DNA of 64,000 bases from JANQFM01 sp035471925. Its GTDB lineage: Bacteria > Acidobacteriota > UBA6911 > RPQK01 > DATIPO01. Where the stretch lies: contig DATIPO010000223.1 in assembly GCA_035471925.1 (NCBI GenBank), positions 1 to 64,000 on the forward strand, written 5' to 3'. Below, piece by piece: positions 1 to 8,423 of this stretch (position 1 is its first letter; each line of letters opens with the position of its first letter). The translations under genes were made by a program, and so were the position numbers. Below the pieces are notes generated by a model that did not search any database, was not told the DNA's origin, and saw nothing but the letters and a program-made list of their open reading frames with translations.

Positions 1-1
1 T

Positions 2-208
2 CAGGGGGCGGTGACCTCGATCTTTGCCGGTACAGCCGTGACTCTGTTGTGGGAATACTGGCTTCGGGACTCGCTCAATTCGTCGATGGGCGCCGTACTT
101 CCCGCTGTGACAGTCTCGGTCCTGGTCCTGGTGTGCGTATCCCTGCTGACTCCGCCCCCCGACAAGTCCAAGTACGAACCTTTCTTCGCTAAGTCAGAGG
201 GTGCCTGA
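2..208 (+). CDS. C-terminal end of a sodium:solute symporter-like membrane protein (5' partial)
   Basis: The reading frame is open from the window edge to a stop at 208, so only the last 68 residues are seen. They contain two hydrophobic stretches, the second being a clear membrane helix around AVLPAVTVSVLVLVCVSLL. A short polar tail with a TPPPDKSKYEPFF pattern follows. That helix-plus-tail ending is typical of SSS-family (Na+/solute) symporters, which import small solutes using the sodium gradient. The substrate cannot be told from this fragment. The downstream pcm gene is convergent. Confidence 0.55.
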   Translation, partial: QGAVTSIFAGTAVTLLWEYWLRDSLNSSMGAVLPAVTVSVLVLVCVSLLTPPPDKSKYEPFFAKSEGA

Positions 209-235
209 GTACTCTAGAAGCACGCCTCCAGGACG

Positions 236-883
236 TCAGTTCTCCCAACCGTATTCCCCCACCAGGGGGACGAAAGAACAGGGGTCCCTTTCTTCGTGCT
301 CGTACTGGTTGCCGTGGCGGGTGATGATGGTCAGCACCTGCGCGCCCCCGTTCTGCAAGGGGATCACCAGACGTCCTCCCTCATCGAGCTGCTCGAGTAG
401 GGGCCGCGGAGGCTTGCGGGGGCTCCCGGCGCTGACGATGATGGCGTCGAAGGGTGCTTCTTCCGGCCAGCCTCGCGTCCCGTCTCCAACCAGGAAGTCG
501 ATGTTGTCGTAACCCAGCTTGTCCAACAGCTTCTCGGTGCGGCGGGCCAGCGACTCATAGCGTTCAATGGTGTAGACGTGACGGCAGATCTCGGCCAGGA
601 TGGCGGTTTGGTATCCGCTGCCGGTACCGATCTCAAGAACCTTTGATTGCTCGTCGAGTGCGGCGTATTGCACCATCACGGCCACCATGTAGGGTTGGCT
701 GATGGTCTGCTTCTCTCCGATAGGGAGAGGACCGTCGTCGTAGGCCCGGGGACGGTACTGCTCGGGAACAAAGCGGTGGCGGGGAACCGTGTAGAAGGCT
801 TGCAGGACGGACTGGTCGTGAATGCCGCGCGGTACGAGCTGGCCTTCGACCATCCGCTGACGTTGTGCCTCATAGCGGCTCAT
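236..883 (-). CDS. pcm: Protein-L-isoaspartate O-methyltransferase
   Basis: The protein has 215 residues, the usual size of this cytoplasmic repair enzyme. It methylates isoaspartyl residues in damaged proteins with S-adenosylmethionine. The SAM-binding motif VLEIGTGSGYQ lies at about residues 82-92, preceded by the family motif ISQPYMVA at 61-68. Later the pattern GDGTRGWPEEAPFDAI and the LVIPLQ strand are present. The ATG at 883 lies only 4 bases after the rnhB stop codon on the same strand, so the two genes are probably one transcript. The ribosome site is weak (AGGGG directly upstream), which fits translational coupling. Confidence 0.93.
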   Translation of the reverse strand: MSRYEAQRQRMVEGQLVPRGIHDQSVLQAFYTVPRHRFVPEQYRPRAYDDGPLPIGEKQTISQPYMVAVMVQYAALDEQSKVLEIGTGSGYQTAILAEICRHVYTIERYESLARRTEKLLDKLGYDNIDFLVGDGTRGWPEEAPFDAIIVSAGSPRKPPRPLLEQLDEGGRLVIPLQNGGAQVLTIITRHGNQYEHEERDPCSFVPLVGEYGWEN

Positions 884-887
884 GCCC

Positions 888-1853
888 CTAGTTTTTCACA
901 CATCGCCGCCGCCTGGCCAACATCGAGCGCAAACGAATCTTCTCGGATTCGCAGAGCTGCCCGCGGTGCCCGCTGATCTCCCGCGCCGCGGCTTGGAGGG
1001 CGGACAGGTCCTGGACTTCCTGCAGGGCCTGGCGCAGGCGGTAAAAGAGCGGACTGAAGTCCCCTTGAATCTCGGCCAGGACGTGAAAGGAACGGCGATG
1101 AGCCGGACACAGCCCGTGTTCCCGGATGGATCGGCAGTGGCGGGCAGTGGTGTAGCCCTTGTGGCTGGCGAAGCCATATTGAGGGAAGCGGCGGTCGAGT
1201 TCCACCATCAGGCGGTCGCGGTGGTTCTTGGCCAGGATGGAGGCGGCCGCCACGCTGATGCTGTTGCGGTCGCCCTTGGGCAGGGCCCGCTGGGGCGGCC
1301 GCTCAAGATCGGGAATCAGGCGGGCGTCGGTGAGCACGAACTGGGCTTGACCGTCCAATCCTTCCACCGCCCTCCGCATGGCCAAAAGGGCGGCGTGGTA
1401 GATATTGAGACGGTCGATTTCCTCTACCCCGGCGGCCGCTACGCTGTAGCACAGAGCACTCTTGCGGATCTGTTCTTCCATCTCCAGGCGGGTGGGCTCG
1501 TCGAGCGTCTTGGAATCGTTGATGGAAGCAATCTCAAGGCCGCAAGGCAGAGCCACCGCGGCGGCCACCACGGGACCCGCCAGAGGACCCACGCCCGCCT
1601 CGTCGACGCCCGCCACAACCTGGATCCCGCGTCCCCACAGGACGCGCTCCATGCGCTGGATGCGCTGCATGCGGCGAGCCTCGCGGCGCTGCTCCTCCAA
1701 CCGCCGCCGCAGCATGGCTCCGATGCGGCGGACGCCCGCCCGCCTGTCGCGCTTCATCTGATTCAAGCGGTAGCGGCTGACCGGCTGGCCGTCGTCTACG
1801 AACCGCCGCCGGATCTCCGCAATGCTCCAGTTGGAAATGCCCCGTCCCGCCAT
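888..1853 (-). CDS. rnhB: Ribonuclease HII with N-terminal extension
   Basis: This enzyme cuts the RNA strand of RNA/DNA hybrids and removes misincorporated ribonucleotides. The catalytic GVDEAG motif begins near residue 82, with D84 and E85 acidic residues. Later blocks are INDSKTLDE, VLTDARL, ISVAAASILAK and FASHKGYTT. At 321 residues it is about 100 longer than the short E. coli form. The first 75 residues are basic and helical and resemble the extension of the Bacillus type, which is family knowledge rather than something measured here. AAGGA precedes the ATG at proper spacing. A shared AT-rich promoter region (1895-1902) separates it from the divergent acyltransferase gene. Confidence 0.93.
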   Translation of the reverse strand: MAGRGISNWSIAEIRRRFVDDGQPVSRYRLNQMKRDRRAGVRRIGAMLRRRLEEQRREARRMQRIQRMERVLWGRGIQVVAGVDEAGVGPLAGPVVAAAVALPCGLEIASINDSKTLDEPTRLEMEEQIRKSALCYSVAAAGVEEIDRLNIYHAALLAMRRAVEGLDGQAQFVLTDARLIPDLERPPQRALPKGDRNSISVAAASILAKNHRDRLMVELDRRFPQYGFASHKGYTTARHCRSIREHGLCPAHRRSFHVLAEIQGDFSPLFYRLRQALQEVQDLSALQAAAREISGHRGQLCESEKIRLRSMLARRRRCVKN

Positions 1854-1894
1854 GGACGTTCTTCCTTCGATTGCTGCGTTTCCTGCGGACGTTC

Positions 1895-1902
1895 ATTATA
1901 AT
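1895..1902. promoter_or_regulatory. Symmetric ATTATAAT -10 element between divergent rnhB and acyltransferase genes
   Basis: The octamer ATTATAAT contains TATAAT on both strands (1897-1902 on plus, 1900-1895 on minus). On the plus strand the start GTG at 1911 is 8 bases past the -10, so transcription would begin at or next to the start codon. No Shine-Dalgarno sequence is present there. Neither strand has a convincing -35 box. Confidence 0.5.
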
Positions 1903-1910
1903 GTGCCGCC

Positions 1911-2588
1911 GTGAAAAAAGGTCCCGATCATTCCTTCACCCTCAAGCAGCGCCTGCAAATCAGTCTGGCCTACGGGCTGGGACGCCTGCTTATCGGACTC
2001 ATCGGGCGGACGCTGCGCTTCGAGGTCGACGGATGGGACCATTACGCCCGCTTCCATGACCGCGGTCGGCCCGTCATCCTCTCCTTCTGGCACAGCCAGA
2101 TCCCCGCCGCCACCTACTTCTGGCGCAACCGCGGCATCGTCGTCATGACCAGCGAGCATTTCGACGGAGAATACATTGCCCGCATCATCGAGAGCTTCGG
2201 CTACGGAACCTCGCGCGGATCCAGCACTCGGGGCGGCGTGCGGGCCCTCCTGCAGCTCAAGAAGCGCCTTGAGGAAGGACGCGACGTGGCCTTCACCATT
2301 GACGGACCCAAAGGTCCCCGCCAACAGGTCAAGGCCGGTCCGCTGCTGCTCAGCCGCAAGAGCGGACGGCCCGTCGTCTGCTTCCACATCGAGCCGGCCC
2401 GCTACTGGCAGTTGCGTTCCTGGGACCGCATGCGCATACCCAAGCCCTTCTCCAAGGTCCTGGTCAAGATCGGCCCTCCCTTCCAGGTGCCCCCCGGCGA
2501 CTCGCACCAAGACTGGATGGAGTCCTACCAGCAAGAGATGGAACGCCTCCAGCACGATTGCGAGAAGCGCACCTCGCGGAATACCTGA
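1911..2588 (+). CDS. DUF374 / lysophospholipid acyltransferase family protein
   Basis: The 225-residue protein matches the DUF374 branch of lysophospholipid acyltransferase-like enzymes, which act on lipids at the inner membrane. The recognisable blocks are SFWHSQIPAA near residue 59, the SxHxDGE-like MTSEHFDGE, RGSSTRGGVRALL around 100-112, and FTIDGPKGPRQ around 125-135. The start is a GTG with no ribosome site and a TATAAT 8 bases before it, suggesting a leaderless message. The exact acyl acceptor is unknown; in Gram-negatives related proteins work on lipid A or glycerophospholipids. The gene is divergent from rnhB and convergent with the next hydrolase. Confidence 0.8.
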   Translation: MKKGPDHSFTLKQRLQISLAYGLGRLLIGLIGRTLRFEVDGWDHYARFHDRGRPVILSFWHSQIPAATYFWRNRGIVVMTSEHFDGEYIARIIESFGYGTSRGSSTRGGVRALLQLKKRLEEGRDVAFTIDGPKGPRQQVKAGPLLLSRKSGRPVVCFHIEPARYWQLRSWDRMRIPKPFSKVLVKIGPPFQVPPGDSHQDWMESYQQEMERLQHDCEKRTSRNT

Positions 2589-2599
2589 CCCCCGGTCCG

Positions 2600-3454
2600 T
2601 CAGTGAACCGTCGGAGGCTTGGCCTGCTGGACAAAACTGAGGACGCGGTTCATATAGCCTTCCGAGTCCACCAAGTGGAGATTGATGTGGTCGGCTCCTT
2701 CCACCCGGAAGAACTCCTTGGGGCCGTCCAGCTTTTGGTAGAGCAGGTGTCCCTGCTCCAGGGGAACGGTGCGGTCCTGGTCGCCGTGAATCACCAGGAC
2801 GGGAAAGGAGTGGTTGTGGAGGTGCTTGGCCGTGGCCAGCCGGACCCGCGAAAAGAGGCCGAAGAATCGATACTGGGGGTAGTGGCGCAGCAGCGAGGCC
2901 TTGGAGGGAAAAGGCGTCTCCAATATCAGCCCCTGGGGCGGCAGCTTGCGGGCGGCGTAGGAGGCAAAGGCGCAGCCCAGGGAGCGTCCCCAGTAGATGA
3001 GCGGGACCTTGGGGGCCTTAAGGTGATCGCGAAAATAGCGGACGGCGGTCTCGGCGTCCACGCACAGGCCCTCTTCGGAAGGCGTGCCGCTGCTCCAGCC
3101 GTAGCCTCGGTAGTCGACCGCCAGCACTTGAAGTCCGGCTTGATGAAAATTGATCAGGATCTCGTTGAGAATTCCCAGGTTGGCACCATTGCCGTGGAAG
3201 TAAACTACCGCTCCCAGTGGGTCGGAGGGCTGCAGATGCCAGGCGCTGAGGCGGCATCCGTCCGGCGTTTCAATGAAATGCTGCTCGAAGGGGACGCCCA
3301 TGTCCGAGGGCGTCTTGGCCACTTCTCCGCTGGGACGGAAGATGTACATTTTTTCGATGCGCGGCACCGCCCACCACAGCACGGCGGCGATCCCTGCAAG
3401 GAACGACAGCGACGCCGTTAAGAGCACGATCAACAACACCCAGCCAACCGACAT
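2600..3454 (-). CDS. Membrane-anchored alpha/beta hydrolase (serine aminopeptidase S33-like)
   Basis: An N-terminal hydrophobic segment anchors the protein to the inner membrane. A classic alpha/beta hydrolase fold follows: oxyanion region YFHGNGANLG, nucleophile elbow GRSLG, acid in HGDQDRTV and histidine in EGADHINLH. The family resembles BEM46/ABHD13-type hydrolases, whose natural substrates are mostly unknown. I chose the ATG at 3454 (MSVGWVLL) because the longer frame begins with TTG at 3481 and adds only a short charged segment. Neither start has a strong ribosome site. The gene is followed upstream on the same strand by a second, different hydrolase gene. Confidence 0.82.
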   Translation of the reverse strand: MSVGWVLLIVLLTASLSFLAGIAAVLWWAVPRIEKMYIFRPSGEVAKTPSDMGVPFEQHFIETPDGCRLSAWHLQPSDPLGAVVYFHGNGANLGILNEILINFHQAGLQVLAVDYRGYGWSSGTPSEEGLCVDAETAVRYFRDHLKAPKVPLIYWGRSLGCAFASYAARKLPPQGLILETPFPSKASLLRHYPQYRFFGLFSRVRLATAKHLHNHSFPVLVIHGDQDRTVPLEQGHLLYQKLDGPKEFFRVEGADHINLHLVDSEGYMNRVLSFVQQAKPPTVH

Positions 3455-3572
3455 GGCAGCAGATCTTATCACTTCGGGCAAGTCCGGGAGGATCGCCGCC
3501 GAAGAGGACCAGGGCGTGGTCAGGCCGCGTTGGCCGAGATCCGATCAAGAGCGGCTCAACCCGCGGTTCTTC

Positions 3573-4415
3573 TCAGGACGACTCGACCAGGTCGGTCTGA
3601 AGGGAAGCTTCTGCGGAGGAGGCTTGGCCGATCCCGCGTGAAGGAGCTGAGGCCAGGGCCGAGTTGGCCCAGGCGGCCAAGACCGCGCCGGCCAGATCGG
3701 TGTCCTCCCGGCGTCCCAGCAGATGTTCCGCTCCGGGAACGGCCAAGAACGACTTGGGCTGGCGGGCGGCCTGGAAAAGGGCCTGGCCATGAGAGATGTC
3801 GACCGTCGAGTCCTCGGTGCCGTGAATGACCAGGAAGGGCTTGCCCAGGGAAGCTGCGTTGCTCTTCAGGTCGTGCCTCTCCAAGTCGTCGAGGAAGGCC
3901 TGGCTGATGGGATAGGAAATACCGGCGATTTCAACCGTCACCGGTCGGCCCTGAGGACGGTTGTCCGGCGCAAGCTTGGGCAGCAGCCGGTAGAGGTTGC
4001 CGGGATCGGAGGTGGTTCCGATGACGGCCAGGCCGGCTACCTTGGGAAGGCGTGCCGCCGTGACGATGCTAATGGCCCCGCCCATCGAATGGCCCGCTAA
4101 CGCCACCGGCCCCAGACCTTGGTCCAGCACCCAGCTCACCGCCCGCTCCAAATCGCGGCTGTCAGAGCTCAAAGTCGTGTCCTCGAACTGGCCCTGGCTT
4201 TCTCCCAAGCCCGCATAATCGAAACGCAGCGAAGCGATCCCGGCTTGTGCCAGCGTCCGCCCCAACCGCACCAAAATCTTGTAATTCTTGTTGCAGGTGA
4301 AGCAATGGGACAGGATGACGCAGCCCCTACTAGAGGCGGGACGCTGCAAAACGCCCGAGAGGGTCAGGCCCTGGCTGCTCTCGAATGTGATCTTCCGGGT
4401 ACTTGCATCAGTCAT
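3573..4415 (-). CDS. Cytoplasmic alpha/beta hydrolase
   Basis: This 280-residue protein has the full alpha/beta hydrolase signature: ILSHCFTCNKN near the oxyanion hole, GHSMGG nucleophile elbow, the acid in IHGTEDSTVD and histidine in PGAEHLLG. It has no signal peptide or membrane segment. The arrangement resembles the hydrolase half of the bifunctional alpha/beta hydrolase/OsmC proteins, which is a recollection of family pattern and not proof. The ATG at 4415 begins MTDASTRKITF; the frame stays open upstream but that part does not look coding. Substrate unknown. It is not obviously co-transcribed with the membrane hydrolase, as about 120 bases separate them. Confidence 0.8.
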   Translation of the reverse strand: MTDASTRKITFESSQGLTLSGVLQRPASSRGCVILSHCFTCNKNYKILVRLGRTLAQAGIASLRFDYAGLGESQGQFEDTTLSSDSRDLERAVSWVLDQGLGPVALAGHSMGGAISIVTAARLPKVAGLAVIGTTSDPGNLYRLLPKLAPDNRPQGRPVTVEIAGISYPISQAFLDDLERHDLKSNAASLGKPFLVIHGTEDSTVDISHGQALFQAARQPKSFLAVPGAEHLLGRREDTDLAGAVLAAWANSALASAPSRGIGQASSAEASLQTDLVESS

Positions 4416-4516
4416 GGTTCTTCGCCTATCAATGAGGTGCCGTCCGCATCTATGCAAGATGCCCGTCGACCGGCAACGGTTTCCTCGATGCCCTCAAAGC
4501 TAGGAAGTGCAAGCAG

Positions 4517-5653
4517 ATGGACTCACGACCGAGTTTGGCCCAACTGGCAGCCGTTTTCTTCCGCATCGGAGTGCTGGGCTTCGGCGGGCCCGCCGCCCAT
4601 ATCGCCATGATGGAAGACGAAGTGGCCGGACGCCGCAAATGGATCTCCCGCCAGGACTTCCTCGACTTGGTGGGTGCCACCAATCTCATCCCGGGACCCA
4701 ATTCGACTGAGATGGCCATCCACCTCGGACTGCGCCTGGGCGGCTGGCTGGGAATGCTGGTATCGGGTGCCTGCTTCATCCTCCCGGCGGCCTCGATGAC
4801 AGGCGCGTTGGCTTGGTTCTATGTCACCTACGGAGACCTGCCCGACGTGGCGCCCTTGCTCAAAGGCATCAAGCCGGCGGTCATCGCCATCATAGCTGTG
4901 GCCGTATGGCGTTTCGTCCCCAAGGCCATCGACCGGGTCTCGTTGGGCGTCCTGGCGGCGGCTGTGGTGGCACTCAATTTCCTGGGCTTCGACGAAGCCC
5001 TTCTCATCATCGGAGGCGGACTGCTGGGCATGCTCTGGCTGGCCGGCCTGGGACTCCTCTTCAAAGGCCTCAAGTCATTGCCGCTACTGTTCGTGCTGCC
5101 GTTGGCGCAGGCCTCGGGGACGGCCCAAGCCCCGTCGGCTTCACTTCAAGGCCTGGCACTCTTCTTCCTTAAGATTGGCTGCATCCTCTTCGGCAGCGGC
5201 TATGTTCTGGTGGCCTATCTGGAAGGGGAACTGGTGCGGGAGAAGGCTTGGCTGACCTCTCAGCAGCTCATCGACGCCATCGCCGTGGGTCAGTTCACGC
5301 CTGGACCAGTGTTGACCACGTCCACTTTCGTGGGCTACCTGATCGAAGGTTGGCAAGGCGCCGTGGTTGCCACTGTCGCCATTTTCGCCCCTTCCTTTGT
5401 CTTCGTCCTGATTCTCAGCCGTTTCGTCCCCCGCATCCGCGAAAGCCGCTGGGCGGGCGCCTTCCTCGACGCCGTCAACGCCAGCGCCGTGGCCTTGATG
5501 GCGGCCGTAGCCCTCAACCTGGGTTTCCAGGTAGTGACGGGATGGGCACCAGCCGTGATCGCCGCGCTCTCCTTTGTCCTCATTTACCGCTTCCAGCTCA
5601 ACAGCGGCTTGGTGGTGGTTATCGGAGGCGTGTTGGGCTGGCTCCTGATCTGA
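4517..5653 (+). CDS. chrA: Chromate transporter, ChrA family (fused two-domain form)
   Basis: The protein has 378 residues and two homologous halves, each starting with the CHR signature: FFRIGVLGFGGPAAH near residue 14, and FFLKIGCILFGSGYVL near residue 217. The paired VGATNLIPGPNSTEMA and AVGQFTPGPVLTTSTF motifs confirm the internal duplication. Around ten hydrophobic segments are present. Members export chromate or related oxyanions through the inner membrane, though many are annotated only by homology. AGGAAG sits 9 bases before the ATG. No chromate-sensing regulator is seen nearby. Confidence 0.9.
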   Translation: MDSRPSLAQLAAVFFRIGVLGFGGPAAHIAMMEDEVAGRRKWISRQDFLDLVGATNLIPGPNSTEMAIHLGLRLGGWLGMLVSGACFILPAASMTGALAWFYVTYGDLPDVAPLLKGIKPAVIAIIAVAVWRFVPKAIDRVSLGVLAAAVVALNFLGFDEALLIIGGGLLGMLWLAGLGLLFKGLKSLPLLFVLPLAQASGTAQAPSASLQGLALFFLKIGCILFGSGYVLVAYLEGELVREKAWLTSQQLIDAIAVGQFTPGPVLTTSTFVGYLIEGWQGAVVATVAIFAPSFVFVLILSRFVPRIRESRWAGAFLDAVNASAVALMAAVALNLGFQVVTGWAPAVIAALSFVLIYRFQLNSGLVVVIGGVLGWLLI

Positions 5654-5772
5654 CCTGGCTGCCGTTAAGAATTTCCTTCTCTTCAGCGTCCACCATTGCG
5701 AAACCTTTGCGCGGCGAGTGAACTTCTGGGGACGCGATTGCGTTAGGGCTGATGAAGGAGACAAGAAAACCA

Positions 5773-6336
5773 ATGATTAAGAACGCTATAAAAATCCCCT
5801 TCCTGGCTGTGACCTTATTCGCTCTGACCCTTCCCGCCGCGGCCGGCCAATGGCTGCACATTCTGGTGGAGGAGGAAGGCAGCCAGGAAACCGTGCGGGT
5901 CAACTTTCCCTTGACGCTGGCCAAGCTGGTGGCGCCGATGATCGAGGAGCATTCCGATGGAGATCTCTCCCAAATCGAGATCAACGACCGCCGCCTGACG
6001 GTGCAAGAACTGCGCGAAATCTGGGAGAGGGTCAAGGCTGAGGGCGACTATCGGCTGGCTTCGGTCCAGCATGGCGAGAACGACATTGTGGTTGCATTGG
6101 AAGGCCCCTTTCTCATCGTGCGCTCACGCGAGGGGTCACGCCACCAGGTGGATGTGCAAGTGCCTACGCCTATCGTTGACGCCCTGCTCTCAGGGACTTC
6201 CGACCAGCTCAATATCAGCGCCGCTCTGGATGCCTTGTCCACCTATGCTTCGGACGACTTCACCCTGGTGAACGTGGTGGACGGCCACGACCGCGCCAAA
6301 GTCAAGGTCTGGATCAGCCAGAACAGTGACCAATAA
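5773..6336 (+). CDS. Small secreted protein with duplicated 'RVxxPLxL' domain
   Basis: No function is known to me. An N-terminal signal peptide ending near LTLPAAAGQ predicts export. The mature part has two related modules. The first is WLHILVEEEG...VRVNFPLTLAKLVAPM and the second is FLIVRSREGS...VDVQVPTPIVDALLSG, each a beta-hairpin followed by an amphipathic helix. The GAAGGAG at 5754-5760 lies upstream of the ATG at 5773, so I prefer this over the in-frame ATG at 5752, which would place the ribosome site inside the gene. The next gene, 31 bases downstream, encodes a shorter protein of the same design, so they are probably co-transcribed partners. Confidence 0.72.
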   Translation: MIKNAIKIPFLAVTLFALTLPAAAGQWLHILVEEEGSQETVRVNFPLTLAKLVAPMIEEHSDGDLSQIEINDRRLTVQELREIWERVKAEGDYRLASVQHGENDIVVALEGPFLIVRSREGSRHQVDVQVPTPIVDALLSGTSDQLNISAALDALSTYASDDFTLVNVVDGHDRAKVKVWISQNSDQ

Positions 6337-6367
6337 GCCGCCCTTTCCACTCGACTGAGGATCAGCC

Positions 6368-6796
6368 ATGTTGATGAAAATCGGAATCGGATTCCTGGCC
6401 CTGCTCACCGCTTTGATGGGTACGGCCGCTTGGGCGGTGGTCCAATCGGGCGTGGCCTACGTCAGCGTCGATGACCCTTCTGAAGGCGTCAGCTTCCACG
6501 TGCCCGTCCCCTTGGTCCTGGCCGACGCCGCCCTGGCCTTTGCCCCTGAAGAAGACCTGCGCCAAGCCCGCCGCGAGCTGCAACGGCATGCCCCATTTCT
6601 GAAAGGGGCCCTGCAAGAACTGGCCGCGGTCGAAGATGCGGTCTTTGTGCACATCAGTTCGCCCTACGAGGAAGTCCGGGTCTTCAAGAAGAACGGATAC
6701 TTTGTCGTCGACGTGCAGAGCGACCGGGAAAGCGTTCACGTCAGCGTTCCCGTCGAGGGGGTCCAACGCCTCATGGGCAGCGTGGCCGCCTGGTAG
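6368..6796 (+). CDS. Small secreted protein, companion of the preceding gene
   Basis: The product has 142 residues with a signal peptide (GIGFLALLTALMGTAAWA). The mature chain repeats the neighbour's module twice, as VAYVSVDDPSEGVSFHVPVPLVLADAAL and FVVDVQSDRESVHVSVPVEGVQRL in separate parts, joined by a charged helical stretch. GAGG precedes the ATG at good spacing. The pair may be related to acidobacterial proteins with similar hairpin-helix modules that I recall as hypothetical. A role in the envelope is inference from the signal peptide only. Confidence 0.7.
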   Translation: MLMKIGIGFLALLTALMGTAAWAVVQSGVAYVSVDDPSEGVSFHVPVPLVLADAALAFAPEEDLRQARRELQRHAPFLKGALQELAAVEDAVFVHISSPYEEVRVFKKNGYFVVDVQSDRESVHVSVPVEGVQRLMGSVAAW

Positions 6797-7199
6797 CATT
6801 GCTTTTCCCTGCCGTCTTTCGAAAAAAATCACCATTTTCGGCTAAAATGTGGAAAAATTAGCACGCGAGCTGGGTCAAACAGGCTCGCAAAATGGCGCAT
6901 TCTGCGTAAAACCAAGCATTTAGACTTGACAAGAAGTCGATTTTTGGGACAATCGTCACGCGGAAAGTTTTTCGGCCGAGCCTGTCGGCCTGCCCTTAAT
7001 ATGCGACTTTTTGAGTTGTCAGGTATCCTTTGCACTCAAACGATAGGATCATACCGAGGGGTAGCCGGGTGTGGCTGCGGGGTATCGGGAAGAACTTGAA
7101 GCCATTCAACGAGGATTAAACACAGCCGCCGCCCAAGCGGCTCGCCGCTCCTGCTTCGGGCGGGACGGACGAGGATTTCACAAGAAAGAAAGGGGCAAA
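6797..7199 (+). promoter_or_regulatory. Long AT-richer leader region with sigma-70-like promoter before the CHRD gene
   Basis: This 400-base stretch has no convincing gene. TTGACA at 6926-6931 and GACAAT at 6948-6953 are separated by 16 bases, giving a plausible vegetative promoter and a leader of about 240 bases. CATTTT (6833-6838) and AAAATG (6844-6849) form a small inverted repeat. The frame of the downstream gene is open back to 7071, but that part lacks a signal peptide and a ribosome site, so I treat it as leader. Confidence 0.5.
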
Positions 7200-8339
7200 A
7201 TGCTGAAGAAAGGTTTTTACATCGCGATCTGCGCGCTGTTCATGACGGCACTAGCGGTCGCCCAACCGGTTTCGTTCGACTTGACGGGAGATCAGGAAGT
7301 CGACCCTGTGATGACTGACTCCGAAGGAATGTGCAGTGGCCGTCTCGACGCGCTGGCCACGGCGTTTTCGCTGGACTGCACCCACAACGTCGGCGATGCC
7401 ATCGCCGCCCACATTCATCGAGCACCGGCGGGCGTCAACGGCCCGATCGTGTTCTTTTTGAACTCGGATACGGCTTTCAGCTTTACCGTGACCGCCGAAA
7501 CCTTGGCAGACCAACCCGATGCCGCCACGCCGATCAGCTTTGACGAGTTTCTGGAAGCGCTGCGCGCCGGCAACCTTTATGTCAACGTCCACACTGTCGA
7601 AAACTCCGGTGGTGAGATTCGCGGACAGATCCCTGCTCCCGACAATACGCTCTACTTCGCGCAATTCGGATCGGGTGCCGGAGATCCCATGACCAATGCC
7701 CCCGCCATCACATCCCAGATTACGCTGCTTAACACATCGGCCACTCCGACCAGCGGCGAGATGCACTTCAACGGTGACGACGGCAACCCCGTTGATGTCA
7801 CAGTCGGGGACGTAACGGGTTCGGATATCCCCTTCACAATCGAGGGCAATGGCGTCACTCAGATTGACCTGACGCCTGGCGACATGTTGGCCGTAGGCTC
7901 AGCCAGGTCTCACTCCGATAAGCCGTTGGTGGGTGTGATCCGCTTCGCCATCGAAGGCTCGGGTGTGACCGGAGTCCTGGGACAGGGTGCCTCCACCGGA
8001 TTGCTGGCCCCCGTCCTCGTCGCAAACGGCGGCGTCGGCAGCGGCGGCCTGGATACCGGCTTGGCCATCCAGAACGCTGAGGCTTTCGACAACACGGTGA
8101 CTTGCGAACTTCGCGACGGCGACGGAATGACCGTCGGCATGAGCGAGATCGGCCTCGACTCGCAGGGGCACACGGCGGCCTTCGTCACACAACTTTTCGA
8201 AGGTGCCGCGGACTTCTCGATGGGATTCCAAGGCAGCGTGGTCTGCACCAGCGACAGCGGCTTCGCCATGATCGCTCTGGAGCAAGGCGCTGCAGGCAGC
8301 GGCATTTTCAACGCCGTACCCGCAGTTCCCTTCAACTAA
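7200..8339 (+). CDS. Secreted CHRD-domain protein
   Basis: The ATG at 7200 is preceded by AGAAAGAAAGGGG and starts a signal peptide (FYIAICALFMTALAVAQ). Residues about 20-135 form a CHRD domain, recognisable from LTGDQEVDPV, AAHIHRAPAGVNGPIVFF and LYVNVHTVENSGGEIRGQI. The remaining 240 residues are a beta-rich region starting YFAQFGSGAG, which in related acidobacterial proteins often follows sequences of this kind. CHRD domains occur in chordin and in many bacterial exported proteins; their bacterial role is not established. The gene ends in a strong terminator, so it is a single-gene unit. Confidence 0.85.
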   Translation: MLKKGFYIAICALFMTALAVAQPVSFDLTGDQEVDPVMTDSEGMCSGRLDALATAFSLDCTHNVGDAIAAHIHRAPAGVNGPIVFFLNSDTAFSFTVTAETLADQPDAATPISFDEFLEALRAGNLYVNVHTVENSGGEIRGQIPAPDNTLYFAQFGSGAGDPMTNAPAITSQITLLNTSATPTSGEMHFNGDDGNPVDVTVGDVTGSDIPFTIEGNGVTQIDLTPGDMLAVGSARSHSDKPLVGVIRFAIEGSGVTGVLGQGASTGLLAPVLVANGGVGSGGLDTGLAIQNAEAFDNTVTCELRDGDGMTVGMSEIGLDSQGHTAAFVTQLFEGAADFSMGFQGSVVCTSDSGFAMIALEQGAAGSGIFNAVPAVPFN

Positions 8340-8388
8340 ACTAAACGACACTGACCATTCTCCCCTGTTTGCGGAGAATGTCATTTCC

Positions 8389-8423
8389 AGCCGGACCTCC
8401 TTGTTGGGGGTCCGGCTTTTTTT
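8389..8423 (+). terminator. Rho-independent terminator of the CHRD gene
   Basis: AGCCGGACC (8389-8397) pairs with GGTCCGGCT (8409-8417) across an 11-base loop and is followed by a run of seven T bases. It lies 50 bases after the CHRD stop codon. Confidence 0.9.

Noticed and set aside
7016..7045. Second possible promoter (TTGTCA ... CGATAG) before the CHRD gene
   Set aside because: The -10 match is poor and spacing off; the TTGACA/GACAAT pair upstream is better.
7071..7199. N-terminal extension of the CHRD gene
   Set aside because: The ribosome site and signal peptide point to the ATG at 7200; the extension looks like leader sequence.
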